Assembly: GCA_021325455.1 (NCBI GenBank)
Contig: JAJPHD010000013.1
Location: 1-64,000 of the forward strand
Reading direction: 5' to 3'
DNA from: Actinomycetota bacterium
GTDB taxonomy: Bacteria > Actinomycetota > Acidimicrobiia > Acidimicrobiales > JAJPHD01
Length of the DNA: 64,000 bases
This document shows, one piece after another, positions 36,876-45,793 of this stretch. Made by a program: the position numbers and the translations under genes. Position 1 is the first letter of the stretch. Every line of letters starts with the position of its first letter. Under the pieces are notes generated by a model. That model was not told where the DNA came from and did no database searches. It saw only the letters and a program-made list of their open reading frames with translations.

Positions 36876-37472
36876 CAGTATAACGACCGGGACGCCCACT
36901 CCGACCTGAGCCGCCTGGCCCATGGCGTGGCCCGTACCGCCCGGGCGCTGCGCACCGCCCGGGGCTGGAGCCTGGATGCCCTCTCGGCCCGCTCCGGGGT
37001 GAGCAAGGGCGTACTGGTGGCCTTGGAGCAGGGCCGGGCCAACCCCAACCTGGCCACCCTGGTGCGCCTCACCGAGGCCTTCGGGGTCCCCCTCACCCAC
37101 CTGCTGCAGATGGAGGAGGAGCCGACCGTCCGCCTGGTCAGCCCCGACCAGGCGGTCGTGCTGTGGAGGGGTGAGGCCGGGGGAAGCGGCACCCTCCTGG
37201 CCGGGAGCGATCCACCTCACGGGGTGGAGGTGTGGCGCTGGGTCATGGAGCCGGGCGAGGTCAAGGTGGGAGGTGCCCATGCCCCCGGGACCCACGAGGT
37301 GGTCTCGGTGGAGAGCGGCAGGCTCACCCTGGTCGTCGACGAGGGGGCCTACGAGATCGGGGCGGGGGGGTCGGCCTCCTTCTCGGCCTGGCACGACCAC
37401 CGGTACGAGAACCAGAGCCGGCGCCAGGTGCGCTTCGTCATGGTGGTCACGGTTCCCTCGCCGGAGGGGTGA
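36873..37472 (+). CDS. XRE family regulator with C-terminal cupin domain
   Basis: TARALRTARGWSLDALSARSGVSKGVLVALEQGRANPNLATLVRLTEAFGV; cupin-like C-terminus. Confidence 0.9.
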   Translation: MQYNDRDAHSDLSRLAHGVARTARALRTARGWSLDALSARSGVSKGVLVALEQGRANPNLATLVRLTEAFGVPLTHLLQMEEEPTVRLVSPDQAVVLWRGEAGGSGTLLAGSDPPHGVEVWRWVMEPGEVKVGGAHAPGTHEVVSVESGRLTLVVDEGAYEIGAGGSASFSAWHDHRYENQSRRQVRFVMVVTVPSPEG

Positions 37473-37884
37473 CGGGTCCCGTTCCCCCGGTGAGCTGGGC
37501 CACGAGCCCCCTCACCCGTCGGTCGATCTCGTCGACGATGGGGCGGACCTGGTCGACCGGGAGGCCGGCCGGGTCCCTGAGGTCCCAGTCGAGATGCTGC
37601 GTGCCGGGGAAGACGGGGCACGTGTCGCCGCAGCCCATGGTGACGACCACATCGGCCGCTCGAGCAGCGTCCTCGGTGAGCGGTTTGGGGAACTCCTTGG
37701 AGGTGTCCAGCCCTTTCTCCTCGAGCACGGCGACGACGGAGGGATTGAGCTCTCTGGCGGGCTCTGAGCCGGCGGAGAGAACCTCGACGCGGCCGGCGGC
37801 GTGGTGGTCGAGCAGGACCTTGGCGGCCAGGCTCCGCCCCGAATTGTGGACGCAGAGGAACAGCACCACGGGCTTGGCGCTCAC
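37447..37884 (-). CDS. arsC: Low-molecular-weight phosphatase-fold arsenate reductase
   Basis: VLFLCVHNSGRSLAAKVLLDHHA; VVVTMGCGDTCPVFPG. Confidence 0.9.
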   Translation of the reverse strand: MSAKPVVLFLCVHNSGRSLAAKVLLDHHAAGRVEVLSAGSEPARELNPSVVAVLEEKGLDTSKEFPKPLTEDAARAADVVVTMGCGDTCPVFPGTQHLDWDLRDPAGLPVDQVRPIVDEIDRRVRGLVAQLTGGTGPVTPPAREP

Positions 37885-38945
37885 CGGCCGGCTCCCGCCT
37901 TGACGCTGCCAGGTCGGCGGTAGGAGCGCTGGCGTGCCCACAGGGCGACATAGACCAACGTCACGAGAACCGGGACCTCGATGAGCGGGCCGACCACCCC
38001 GGCCAGGGCCTGCCCGCTGGTGACCCCGAACACCCCGATGGCGACGGCGATGGCGAGCTCGAAGTTGTTCCCGGCAGCGGTGAAGGCCACCGTGGCAGTG
38101 CGCTCGTAGCCGAGGCCGATGGCCCGGCCCAGGAGGAACGACCCGAACCACATGATGACGAAGTAGGCCAGCAGGGGCAGGGCGATACGGGCCACGTCCC
38201 CAGGGTGGGTGGCGATGGTGTGGCCCTGGAGAGCGAAGAGGATGACGATCGTGTACAGGAGGCCATAGAGGGCGAACGGCCCCAGGCGGGGGAGCAGCCG
38301 GTTCTCGTACCAGTCCCGGCCGCGGGCCCGCTCACCGATGATGCGGGTGAGGAAGCCGGCAACCAGCGGCACGCCGAGAAAGATGCCCACGGTCCCGGCG
38401 ATGCGGCCCATGGACAGGTGCAGGCCCACCGTGGAAAGGCCGAGCCAGCCGGGAAGCACCTCGAGGTAGAAGTAGCCGAGGACGGAGAACATGAGGATCT
38501 GGAAGAGCGAGTTGAGAGCCACCAGGACCGCCGCCGCCTCCCGGTCGCCGCAGGACAGGTCGTTCCAGATGAGCACCATGGCGATGCAGCGGGCCAGGCC
38601 GACGATGATCAGCCCGGTGCGGTAGGTGGGCTGGCCGGGCAGTAGCAGCCAGGCCAGGGCGAACATGACCGCCGGGCCGACCAGCCAGTTGAGGACCAGG
38701 GACAGGGCGAGCATGCGCCGGTCCCGGGTGACGGCGCCGATCTGGCCGTAGCGGACCTTGGCCAGCACCGGGTACATCATCACCAGCAACCCGATGAATA
38801 TGGGCAGGGAGGTCCCCGATGTGACCTGGATGGCGTCGAGGTGCCTGTTGAGGCCGGGGACGGCCCGGCCGAGCCCGATGCCGGCCACCATGGCGGCGAT
38901 GATCCACACTGGCAGGAAGCGGTCGGCCAAGCGGAGATGGGCCAT
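37881..38945 (-). CDS. acr3: ACR3-family arsenite efflux transporter
   Basis: GLIIVGLARCIAMVLIWNDLSCGDREAAAVLVALNSLFQ. Confidence 0.93.
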   Translation of the reverse strand: MAHLRLADRFLPVWIIAAMVAGIGLGRAVPGLNRHLDAIQVTSGTSLPIFIGLLVMMYPVLAKVRYGQIGAVTRDRRMLALSLVLNWLVGPAVMFALAWLLLPGQPTYRTGLIIVGLARCIAMVLIWNDLSCGDREAAAVLVALNSLFQILMFSVLGYFYLEVLPGWLGLSTVGLHLSMGRIAGTVGIFLGVPLVAGFLTRIIGERARGRDWYENRLLPRLGPFALYGLLYTIVILFALQGHTIATHPGDVARIALPLLAYFVIMWFGSFLLGRAIGLGYERTATVAFTAAGNNFELAIAVAIGVFGVTSGQALAGVVGPLIEVPVLVTLVYVALWARQRSYRRPGSVKAGAGR

Positions 38946-39042
38946 CACCGGCCCCCCGGGCACGCTCCCCGGCGCCGCTCGCCGGGACACCACGTCGCTC
39001 ACGTCCGGTCCCCGCCAGCGAGGGCGGCCCTCCGAGGGAGGA

Positions 39043-39480
39043 TCAGCGGCACGAGCTGGCCCGTGCCGCTGATCCCTCCGGCTCGGGACCCGTCGTGCAG
39101 CACCCCGGCGTGTCGAGGTCGTAGAGGACCGTGTAGATCTCCCACCGCTCCCCGCCGGGGGCACGCACCCACACCTTGTCCTGGAGGGCGTAGCAGCAGG
39201 CGGTGTGCTCCTCCACCGCAGTGGGCAGGCCCTGTTCCGCCAGGCGGGCCCGAGCGCCAGCCACCTCTTCGGTCGACTCCACCTCGACGCCCAAGTGGTC
39301 GAGCGTGCCGGGCCGCCGGTCGTGGTCCTCGATCAGGACCAGCTTGAGCGGCGGCTCGCCGATGGCGAAGTTGGCATAGCCGGGCCGGCGCTTGGCCGGG
39401 GTCGTGGCGAACAGCTTGGAGTAGAAGTCGACGGCCCGGTCGAGGTCGGCCACACTGAGGGCCAGTTGCACCCGTGACAT
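39043..39480 (-). CDS. arsI: ArsI/CadI family VOC dioxygenase-like protein
   Basis: VQLALSVADLDRAVDFYSKLF; EEHTACCYALQDKVWVRAPGGERWEIYTV (vicinal Cys). Confidence 0.85.
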   Translation of the reverse strand: MSRVQLALSVADLDRAVDFYSKLFATTPAKRRPGYANFAIGEPPLKLVLIEDHDRRPGTLDHLGVEVESTEEVAGARARLAEQGLPTAVEEHTACCYALQDKVWVRAPGGERWEIYTVLYDLDTPGCCTTGPEPEGSAARASSCR

Positions 39481-39497
39481 CCCAACCCCCTGCTAGC

Positions 39498-39513
39498 ATT
39501 GAGTCCGGTCAAT
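39498..39513. promoter_or_regulatory. Inverted repeat ATTGA-GTCCGG-TCAAT, candidate ArsR box
   Basis: In the 67-bp arsI/arsR divergent gap; second palindrome TGACG-TT-CGTCA at 39536-39547. Confidence 0.6.
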
Positions 39514-39547
39514 GCATTCATCTTAGTCGATGCAATGACGTTCGTCA

Positions 39548-39937
39548 ATGGAAAGGTGGGCGGTGGCCCGAAGAACCAGGCTGACGCCGGTGGAGCAGGA
39601 GGTCGAGTGCTGCCCCTCGGGGTTGTCCGTTCCACTCGCATCCGATGACGCCGCCGAGCTGGCCCGGGCCTTCGACGCCTTGGGAGACCCGGTCCGGCTC
39701 CGGCTCCTTTCCATGCTGGCGGCCGCCCCTTCGGGTGAGATCTGCGTATGCGACCTCGTGGGCCCGCTGGGCAGGACCCAAGGCACCGTCTCGCACCACC
39801 TGAAGGTCCTGGGTGAGGCCGGGCTGGTCCATGGTGAACGCCGGGGCAAGTGGGTCTGGTACTCCCTGGACCGGGACCGGCTCGCCGCTCTGAGAGACGC
39901 CATCGAGCCAGCCAGAGTGGCCTCCGAGGCCGGCTAG
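39548..39937 (+). CDS. arsR: ArsR family arsenic-responsive repressor
   Basis: ALGDPVRLRLLSMLAAAPSGEICVCDLVGPLGRTQGTVSHHLKVLGEAGLV. Confidence 0.92.
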   Translation: MERWAVARRTRLTPVEQEVECCPSGLSVPLASDDAAELARAFDALGDPVRLRLLSMLAAAPSGEICVCDLVGPLGRTQGTVSHHLKVLGEAGLVHGERRGKWVWYSLDRDRLAALRDAIEPARVASEAG

Positions 39938-40191
39938 GAGCCCGTGAGGGTGAAGTCGACGATGATGCACTCCTGGTCCCCCACCACCCAGGCGTCATGG
40001 CCCGGGCCCACCCCATGGGCGTCCCCGGGTCCGAGGTCCAGCTCGGTCCCGTCGTCCATGGACACGTGCAGCCGGCCGGCCATGACGTAGCCGGTATGGG
40101 CCAGCTGGCACGAGGCGGAGCCCGCTGTCAGTCCGAGGGCTCGCATCTCCGCCTCCCTGCCCAGGAGGCGAGGGCAGAGCACCTGCACCAC
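39934..40191 (-). CDS. Small cupin-domain protein
   Basis: TGYVMAGRLHVSMDDGTELDLGPGDAHGVGPGHDAWVVGD. Confidence 0.75.
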   Translation of the reverse strand: MVQVLCPRLLGREAEMRALGLTAGSASCQLAHTGYVMAGRLHVSMDDGTELDLGPGDAHGVGPGHDAWVVGDQECIIVDFTLTGS

Positions 40192-40384
40192 CCGGCCAGT
40201 CTGCCACGCCCGGCCTTGCCCGGCACCGAAGCGCCGTAGCCTGGGACAGGCTGGGTCACCGGCGGACGAGGCACCGTGGCTGGCCGGGTGCGGATCTTGG
40301 CGACGGCCCTTCCCGGAGCTGGCCGGCTGATCTCACACTTCGACGTGCCGGCGCCCTTCGGGGCGCCTGAGAGGAGGACACCAG

Positions 40385-41188
40385 GTGCGCCACGGACTCT
40401 TCTGCCCCCCCTTCGACGCGCTGGCCGACCCGGCCACGCTGGCACGCCTGGCGGCCGCCGCTGAGGCAGCAGGCTGGGACGGCATGTTCCTCTGGGACCA
40501 CCTCCTCTACTCGGGCCCGGTGCGGGACATCTGCGACCCGTGGATATGCCTGGCGGCGATGGCGGCGGCTACCTCCCAGCTCGAGCTCGGGCCCATGGTC
40601 ACCCCCCTCCCTCGCCGCCGCCCGGCCGTGGTGGCCCGCCAGGCGGCGACCCTGGACCGGCTGGCGAGGGGCCGCCTCGTGCTCGGGTTCGGCCTCGGGG
40701 ATGACTTCGTCGGCGAGTTCTCCCGCCTCGGTGACGTTGCCGACCCCCGAGTGCGGGCGTCCCAGCTGGACGAGGGTTTGGAGGTGCTGGCCGCCCTCTT
40801 GTCCGGCCGCCGCGTCAGCCACCGCGGGATGCATTACACCGTTGCCGACGTGAGCTTCCACCCCGGTCCCAGCCGGCCAGGGGGCATCCCGCTGTGGGTG
40901 GCGGGACGCTGGCCGCACCGGGCACCGCTCCGGCGAGCCGCCCGTCACGACGGGATCGTCGTCATCCAGATGGAGCGGCCGGCCCAAGTCGCCGAGCTCC
41001 GGGAGCGCCTGGCCGGCTACGGGGCCGACCTGGCCCGGTTCTCCGTGGTGGTCGTGGGCGGCCAACTCAATGAACCTGGGCCCTGGGAGGAGGCGGGAGT
41101 CGACTGGTGGCTAACGCAGGTCGGCCCCTACCGGATCGAACCGGGCCAGGTGCGCAGGATGGTCGAGGCCGGGCCGCCCACGACGTGA
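40385..41188 (+). CDS. LLM class (F420-dependent type) oxidoreductase
   Basis: AAEAAGWDGMFLWDHLLYSGPVRDICDPWI; RQAATLDRLARGRLVLGFGLGDD. Confidence 0.9.
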   Translation: MRHGLFCPPFDALADPATLARLAAAAEAAGWDGMFLWDHLLYSGPVRDICDPWICLAAMAAATSQLELGPMVTPLPRRRPAVVARQAATLDRLARGRLVLGFGLGDDFVGEFSRLGDVADPRVRASQLDEGLEVLAALLSGRRVSHRGMHYTVADVSFHPGPSRPGGIPLWVAGRWPHRAPLRRAARHDGIVVIQMERPAQVAELRERLAGYGADLARFSVVVVGGQLNEPGPWEEAGVDWWLTQVGPYRIEPGQVRRMVEAGPPTT

Positions 41189-41342
41189 CGGGCCCGGCCT
41201 CGAGCACGGCATGGCGATCTTCGACGCTCTCGGCAGCTACCTGGCGTTCCGAACCCGTCGTGGACGACCCTCGGTCCTCGACTGGCCCTCCCCGGTGTCG
41301 AAAGTACGCCGACCTGGACCATGCACCGCAAAGGAGAATGTC

Positions 41343-42026
41343 GTGAAGCTGCTCCTCACCTCGGCCGGCATCAAGAACGCCAGTATCGGGGATGCCCTCG
41401 TCCAACTCCTCGGCAAGCCGATTGCCGACTCCGACGCCCTCTGCATCCCTACCGCCAGCTACGCCAGCTACGCCATGGGGGGACCGGGGGCGGCCTGGCG
41501 GTTCATCACCGGCCGAGCCACCACCCCGATGTGCGAACTGGGTTGGAACTCCTTGGGAGTACTCGAGCTCACCGCCCTGCCCAGCATCGGCAAGGACCAA
41601 TGGGTTCCCCTGGTCGAGAAAACGGACGCCCTGTTGGTGAACGGTGGTGATGCCCTGTATCTCAGCCACTGGATGCGCCAGTCGGGTCTGGCGGATCTGC
41701 TGCCGTCGCTGTCGGAGGTGGTGTGGGCAGGGTTGAGTGGTGGGAGCATGGTCATGGCCCCGCAGATCGGCAAGGAGTTCGTCAGCTGGGAGCCACCCGG
41801 TGGCGGCGACGCCGCGTTGGGAGTGGTCGATTTTGCGATCTTCCCGCACCTCGATCACCCGGACCTGCCCGAGAACACGATGGCCGACGCAGCCAGGTGG
41901 GCAGCGAGCTTGCCCGTGCCGGGTTACGCCATCGACGATGAGACTGCCATCAAGGTGACCGACGGCACCGTTGAGGTCGTCTCAGAAGGGCACTGGAGGC
42001 TATTTACCCCACCCCGAAGAACATGA
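41343..42026 (+). CDS. Peptidase E-like (S51/class I GATase-like) protein
   Basis: LLLTSAGIKNASIG; TDALLVNGGDALYLSHWMRQSGL; WAGLSGGSMVMAP. Confidence 0.85.
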   Translation: MKLLLTSAGIKNASIGDALVQLLGKPIADSDALCIPTASYASYAMGGPGAAWRFITGRATTPMCELGWNSLGVLELTALPSIGKDQWVPLVEKTDALLVNGGDALYLSHWMRQSGLADLLPSLSEVVWAGLSGGSMVMAPQIGKEFVSWEPPGGGDAALGVVDFAIFPHLDHPDLPENTMADAARWAASLPVPGYAIDDETAIKVTDGTVEVVSEGHWRLFTPPRRT

Positions 42027-42144
42027 CCGGAATCCGACCGGCTTCCGGCCCGGGACGACGGCTCCAGGAGGACGGCGACGACCAGCGGGCCAGGCGCCCA
42101 TAGCCCAGACGGACCCACTCCCTGTCCGTGGGCACCAAGGTCGG

Positions 42145-43359
42145 CTACTGGATGTGCATGCCACTGATGGCCCTGGCGATGATGAGGCGCTGGATCTCGG
42201 AGGTCCCCTCGAAGATCGTGTAGATCTTGGCGTCCCGGTGCCAGCGCTCGACCGGGTAATCCCTCACGTAGCCGTAGCCGCCCAGGACCTGGATGGCCTG
42301 CTCGGTGACCCACACCGCGGTCTCTCCAGCGAACAGCTTGGACATGCTCCCCTCGCCCGCGCTGAAGGGCTTGCCGGCCTTGCCCATCCAGGCCGCCCGC
42401 CAGCAGAGCAGCCGGGCAGCATCTATGTGCATCTTCATGTCGGCCAGCTTGAAGGCGATGGCCTGGTTCTCGATGATGGCCCGCCCGAACTGCTTGCGCT
42501 CCTTGGCGTACTGCAGGGCGTATTCATAGGCGGCCCGGGCGATACCCACAGCCTGGGCCCCCACGATGGGGCGGGAAGCCTCGAAGGTGGCCATGGCTGC
42601 CTGTGAGCTGGACGATCGTCCCTCACGGGCCCGGGCCAGCCTCTCGTCAAGCCTCTCCTTGCCACCGAGCAGGCAGGAGCCGGGGACCCGGCAGTCGTCC
42701 AGGATGACCTCGGCGGTGTGGGAGGCCCTGATGCCCATCTTCTTGAACTTCTGGCCCTGGGACAGCCCGGGTGTCCCAGGGGGCACCACGAAGCTGGCCT
42801 GCCCCCTCGACCCGAGGGCGGGGTCCACCGAGGCCACCACCACGTGCAGGTCGGCCAGGCCGCCGTTGGTGATCCAGGTCTTGGTCCCGTTGAGCACCCA
42901 GGTGTCGCTGGCCTCGTCATAGGTGGCCCGGGTCCGCAGCGAGCTCACGTCCGAACCGGCGTCGGGCTCCGATACGCAGAAGGCGGCCAGCTTGATGTCG
43001 TCCGGGGTCCCGAAGCATTGCGGCACCCACTCGAGGATCTGCTCCTGGGTCCCGTTGGCGAAGATGCCCGCCACCCCCAGCGTGGAGCCGAAGATGGCCA
43101 AGGCTATGCCGGCATCCCCCCAGGACATCTCCTCGTTGACCAGCGGCATGGTGATGCCCGTCGGGTCGGCGAAGGCGTTGGCGACGAACTCGAAGGAGTA
43201 GAGCCCGATCCGGGCCGCCTCCTCGATGATCGGCCACGGGGTCTCCTCCCGCTCGTCCCACTCATGGGCTGCAGGGCGGATCACCGACTCGGCGAAGTCG
43301 TGCACCCACTTCTGGATCTGGAGCTGGTCCTCGTTGAGATCGAGCGATAGGTCCGCCAT
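42145..43359 (-). CDS. Acyl-CoA dehydrogenase
   Basis: [72 protein letters not shown]. Confidence 0.95.
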   Translation of the reverse strand: MADLSLDLNEDQLQIQKWVHDFAESVIRPAAHEWDEREETPWPIIEEAARIGLYSFEFVANAFADPTGITMPLVNEEMSWGDAGIALAIFGSTLGVAGIFANGTQEQILEWVPQCFGTPDDIKLAAFCVSEPDAGSDVSSLRTRATYDEASDTWVLNGTKTWITNGGLADLHVVVASVDPALGSRGQASFVVPPGTPGLSQGQKFKKMGIRASHTAEVILDDCRVPGSCLLGGKERLDERLARAREGRSSSSQAAMATFEASRPIVGAQAVGIARAAYEYALQYAKERKQFGRAIIENQAIAFKLADMKMHIDAARLLCWRAAWMGKAGKPFSAGEGSMSKLFAGETAVWVTEQAIQVLGGYGYVRDYPVERWHRDAKIYTIFEGTSEIQRLIIARAISGMHIQ

Positions 43360-43449
43360 GTCCTGTCCTCACTTGAGAGTCGGGCGCCGGGAAGGCCGCC
43401 CCTGCCCCGCTCCCGGCCGGGCACCCACTGGCGGCCTTCGCGTCGCCAT

Positions 43450-43491
43450 GTTACTGTCGGGTAAGTTACCCATAAGTTACTGGATGGTAAC
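43450..43491. promoter_or_regulatory. Two operator-like sites: GTTAC-TGTCGG-GTAAG (43450-43465) and GTTAC-TGGATG-GTAAC (43476-43491)
   Basis: Read directly; upstream of the acyl-CoA dehydrogenase; same architecture as 12699-12714. Confidence 0.65.
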
Positions 43492-43676
43492 CCGTCTGGC
43501 CAGTGGGACCTGACCGCGGAGACGAGGGGCGCCGGGCCACCTGGCGCCTCATCCCGGCCGGTAGTAGTCTTTCTTTACTAGATAGAGCTGGGCATGCCAC
43601 CGATGAGGCAGGCGAGCTAACGTTGACCTCGACCACCTTGAGGGTCCGTACGGGGGCGTGCCGTAGCGAACAGGGG

Positions 43677-45329
43677 ATGAGCATGCGGGATCGCAGGCAG
43701 CACCGTGAGGGGTCGGGGTTGGCTGACCTGGACGAGGCCGATCTCGTCGCCGCCTATGGGGAAGGCAGGCCGGGGGCCTTCGAGGAGCTCTACCACCGCC
43801 ATGCCCCCGTCGCCTGGCGTACGGCGGCCGCCGTGCTCGGGACCGTCGAGGGAGCGGTGGACGCCGTGGTGGCCGCCTTCGCCTGGGTGCTGATGCTCGT
43901 CCCCCGCGAGCAGGTCTGCGAACCGGGGCAGTTCCGCTCCTGCCTGCTGGCGGCCACCAGGGATGCCTCCTTGGACGAGCTGCGCAAGCAGGAGCACCTG
44001 GTAGGAGCGGGCGCCACCGGTCATGCGGGCAGCGCCCTGGCGGAGGGCGCTCCTTCCGGCGCGCTCCCCGAAAGGGACGCCCCCCGGCCCCGGGACGATG
44101 AGGGCACCACCCCCGGCGACGGCCCCCCTTCCCTTCCGGCCCGGGCCATGGCCAGCGCCCCGCTGGCCGATGCCTTCAGGGGCCTGCCTGAGCGGTGGCG
44201 GACCATCCTGTGGCTCACCGAGGCGGAGGGGGTCCCGGTCCCCGATGCAGCTGGCATCCTCGGGGTGCAGCCGTCAACGGCGGTGCAGCTGGCCAAGCGG
44301 GCCCGCTCTGCCCTCACGGCCCGTGCCCGCCAGCTCTGGCTGTCCCGCCCGGACCTCGACCGGCGCTGCCCACCCGTGGTCCGGCGCCTGGACGAGTACG
44401 CCGCCGGCGGCCTGGGGCGGCAAGACCGGGCCCGGGTGGGGAGCCACCTGGCCGGCTGCCCCCTTTGCCGCTCCCGCCTGGCCGAGATCGACGACCTGGG
44501 AGGGGCCCTGCGGTCCTGCCTCGTCCCGCTCCCCCTCTCGCTGTTAGAGGAAGCGGCCGTCAGGGCCCATCTCGCCGGGGAGGAGCCTCACCGGGAGCCG
44601 GGGCTCAGGCTGGGCGCCTTCTCGTTGGCCGCCCGCAAGCCCCTGGCCAGCGTCTCCCTCGGCCTCCTGGCCCTCGGCATCATCGGCACCTCGTTGGCCG
44701 GCCAGGGAGCGGTGTCCAGCCGCAAGCCGCATTTCGCCCTGCCCGAACTGCCCGGTGCCAGCGCCACGGTGGTGCAACCGGTGGCCGGCCACCACCGGGA
44801 CACGCCGGCGCTGCGGGCCCTGCTGGCCCGGGCCCTGAGCTCGGGCTCTCGAGGGCGAGCCCATCGGTTCCCCGGGACGGGATCGACCTCGACCGCCGCC
44901 ACCAGCACGGTGGGAGCAGTGCTCGGGCCGTCGCTGGCCAGCCCCACCGGGAGCCCGGGAGGCTCCAGTGGTCCTACGAGCACCAGCGGCAGCGGAGGAG
45001 CCGGGACTTCTACTGGAGGTGGAGGTAGCGGGACCACTGCCGCCCCCAACCAGACGACCACCACCTCCCCGGCCCCCACCACCTCGCTGGTGACGAGCAC
45101 CACGGCACCATCGACGACCGCACCTCAGGTCACTTTGACGGTACCCACCCTGTCGTCCACCACGACGACCCTCGACCTCCAGAAGACAGTCTCATCGGTG
45201 GTGTCGACCCTGGCCGGCACCGCCTCGAGCACGGTGTCGACGACGACCCAGACGGCCACCAGCCTGACCGACACCGTCTCCTGCACCGGCGTCCAGCTGC
45301 TCCAAGCCGGCTCCGGCTGCACCGGCTGA
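43677..45329 (+). CDS. ECF-type sigma factor fused to zinc-finger anti-sigma-like domain, TM helix and Ser/Thr-rich tail
   Basis: DEADLVAAYGEGRPGAFEELYHRHA; GVPVPDAAGILGVQPSTAVQLAKRARSAL; HLAGCPLCRSRL; PLASVSLGLLALGIIGTSLAG. Confidence 0.75.
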   Translation: MSMRDRRQHREGSGLADLDEADLVAAYGEGRPGAFEELYHRHAPVAWRTAAAVLGTVEGAVDAVVAAFAWVLMLVPREQVCEPGQFRSCLLAATRDASLDELRKQEHLVGAGATGHAGSALAEGAPSGALPERDAPRPRDDEGTTPGDGPPSLPARAMASAPLADAFRGLPERWRTILWLTEAEGVPVPDAAGILGVQPSTAVQLAKRARSALTARARQLWLSRPDLDRRCPPVVRRLDEYAAGGLGRQDRARVGSHLAGCPLCRSRLAEIDDLGGALRSCLVPLPLSLLEEAAVRAHLAGEEPHREPGLRLGAFSLAARKPLASVSLGLLALGIIGTSLAGQGAVSSRKPHFALPELPGASATVVQPVAGHHRDTPALRALLARALSSGSRGRAHRFPGTGSTSTAATSTVGAVLGPSLASPTGSPGGSSGPTSTSGSGGAGTSTGGGGSGTTAAPNQTTTTSPAPTTSLVTSTTAPSTTAPQVTLTVPTLSSTTTTLDLQKTVSSVVSTLAGTASSTVSTTTQTATSLTDTVSCTGVQLLQAGSGCTG

Positions 45330-45415
45330 CCGGAGGGCGGCCCCTGGTCCCCCCCCAGGTCAGCGGGCCCGGCGGGAGCCGGCCCTGCTCGGCGCCCCGG
45401 TGGCGCCGGCCCGAG

Positions 45416-45616
45416 TCAGGCCGGCCTGACGTTGGAGGCCTGCAGGCCCTTGGGTCCTTCCACGATGTCGAACTCCACCTTCTGGCCCTCCTGCAGGCTG
45501 CGGTACCCATTCATCTGGATGACCGAATGATGGACGAAGACGTCACGGCCTCCATCCTGCGAGATGAACCCGTAGCCCTTGTCGGCATTGAACCACTTGA
45601 CTGTCCCGGTCGCCAC
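45416..45616 (-). CDS. Cold shock domain protein
   Basis: [33 protein letters not shown]. Confidence 0.95.
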   Translation of the reverse strand: MATGTVKWFNADKGYGFISQDGGRDVFVHHSVIQMNGYRSLQEGQKVEFDIVEGPKGLQASNVRPA

Positions 45617-45793
45617 GGCGGCAAACCCCCTTCGTTGATGCTGATCCTTGAAGAGGGCACTGCTTTGTAGCGACTGCCGTCGTCCAGCGAACTCCCTCGG
45701 CCGGGCACCATAGCAGGCCCCGGAGCCCGGCAAGGCCCGCCCGGGCCGAACGCTCGCCGGGCCGGGGGGCCCTCCGGGCTCGAGCACGGCTGG

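Noticed and set aside
45000-45290. Tandem repeat/CRISPR-like array in the Thr/Ser-rich region
   Set aside because: Codons for Ser/Thr/Pro are irregular with no conserved repeat-spacer unit; it is a low-complexity protein tail.
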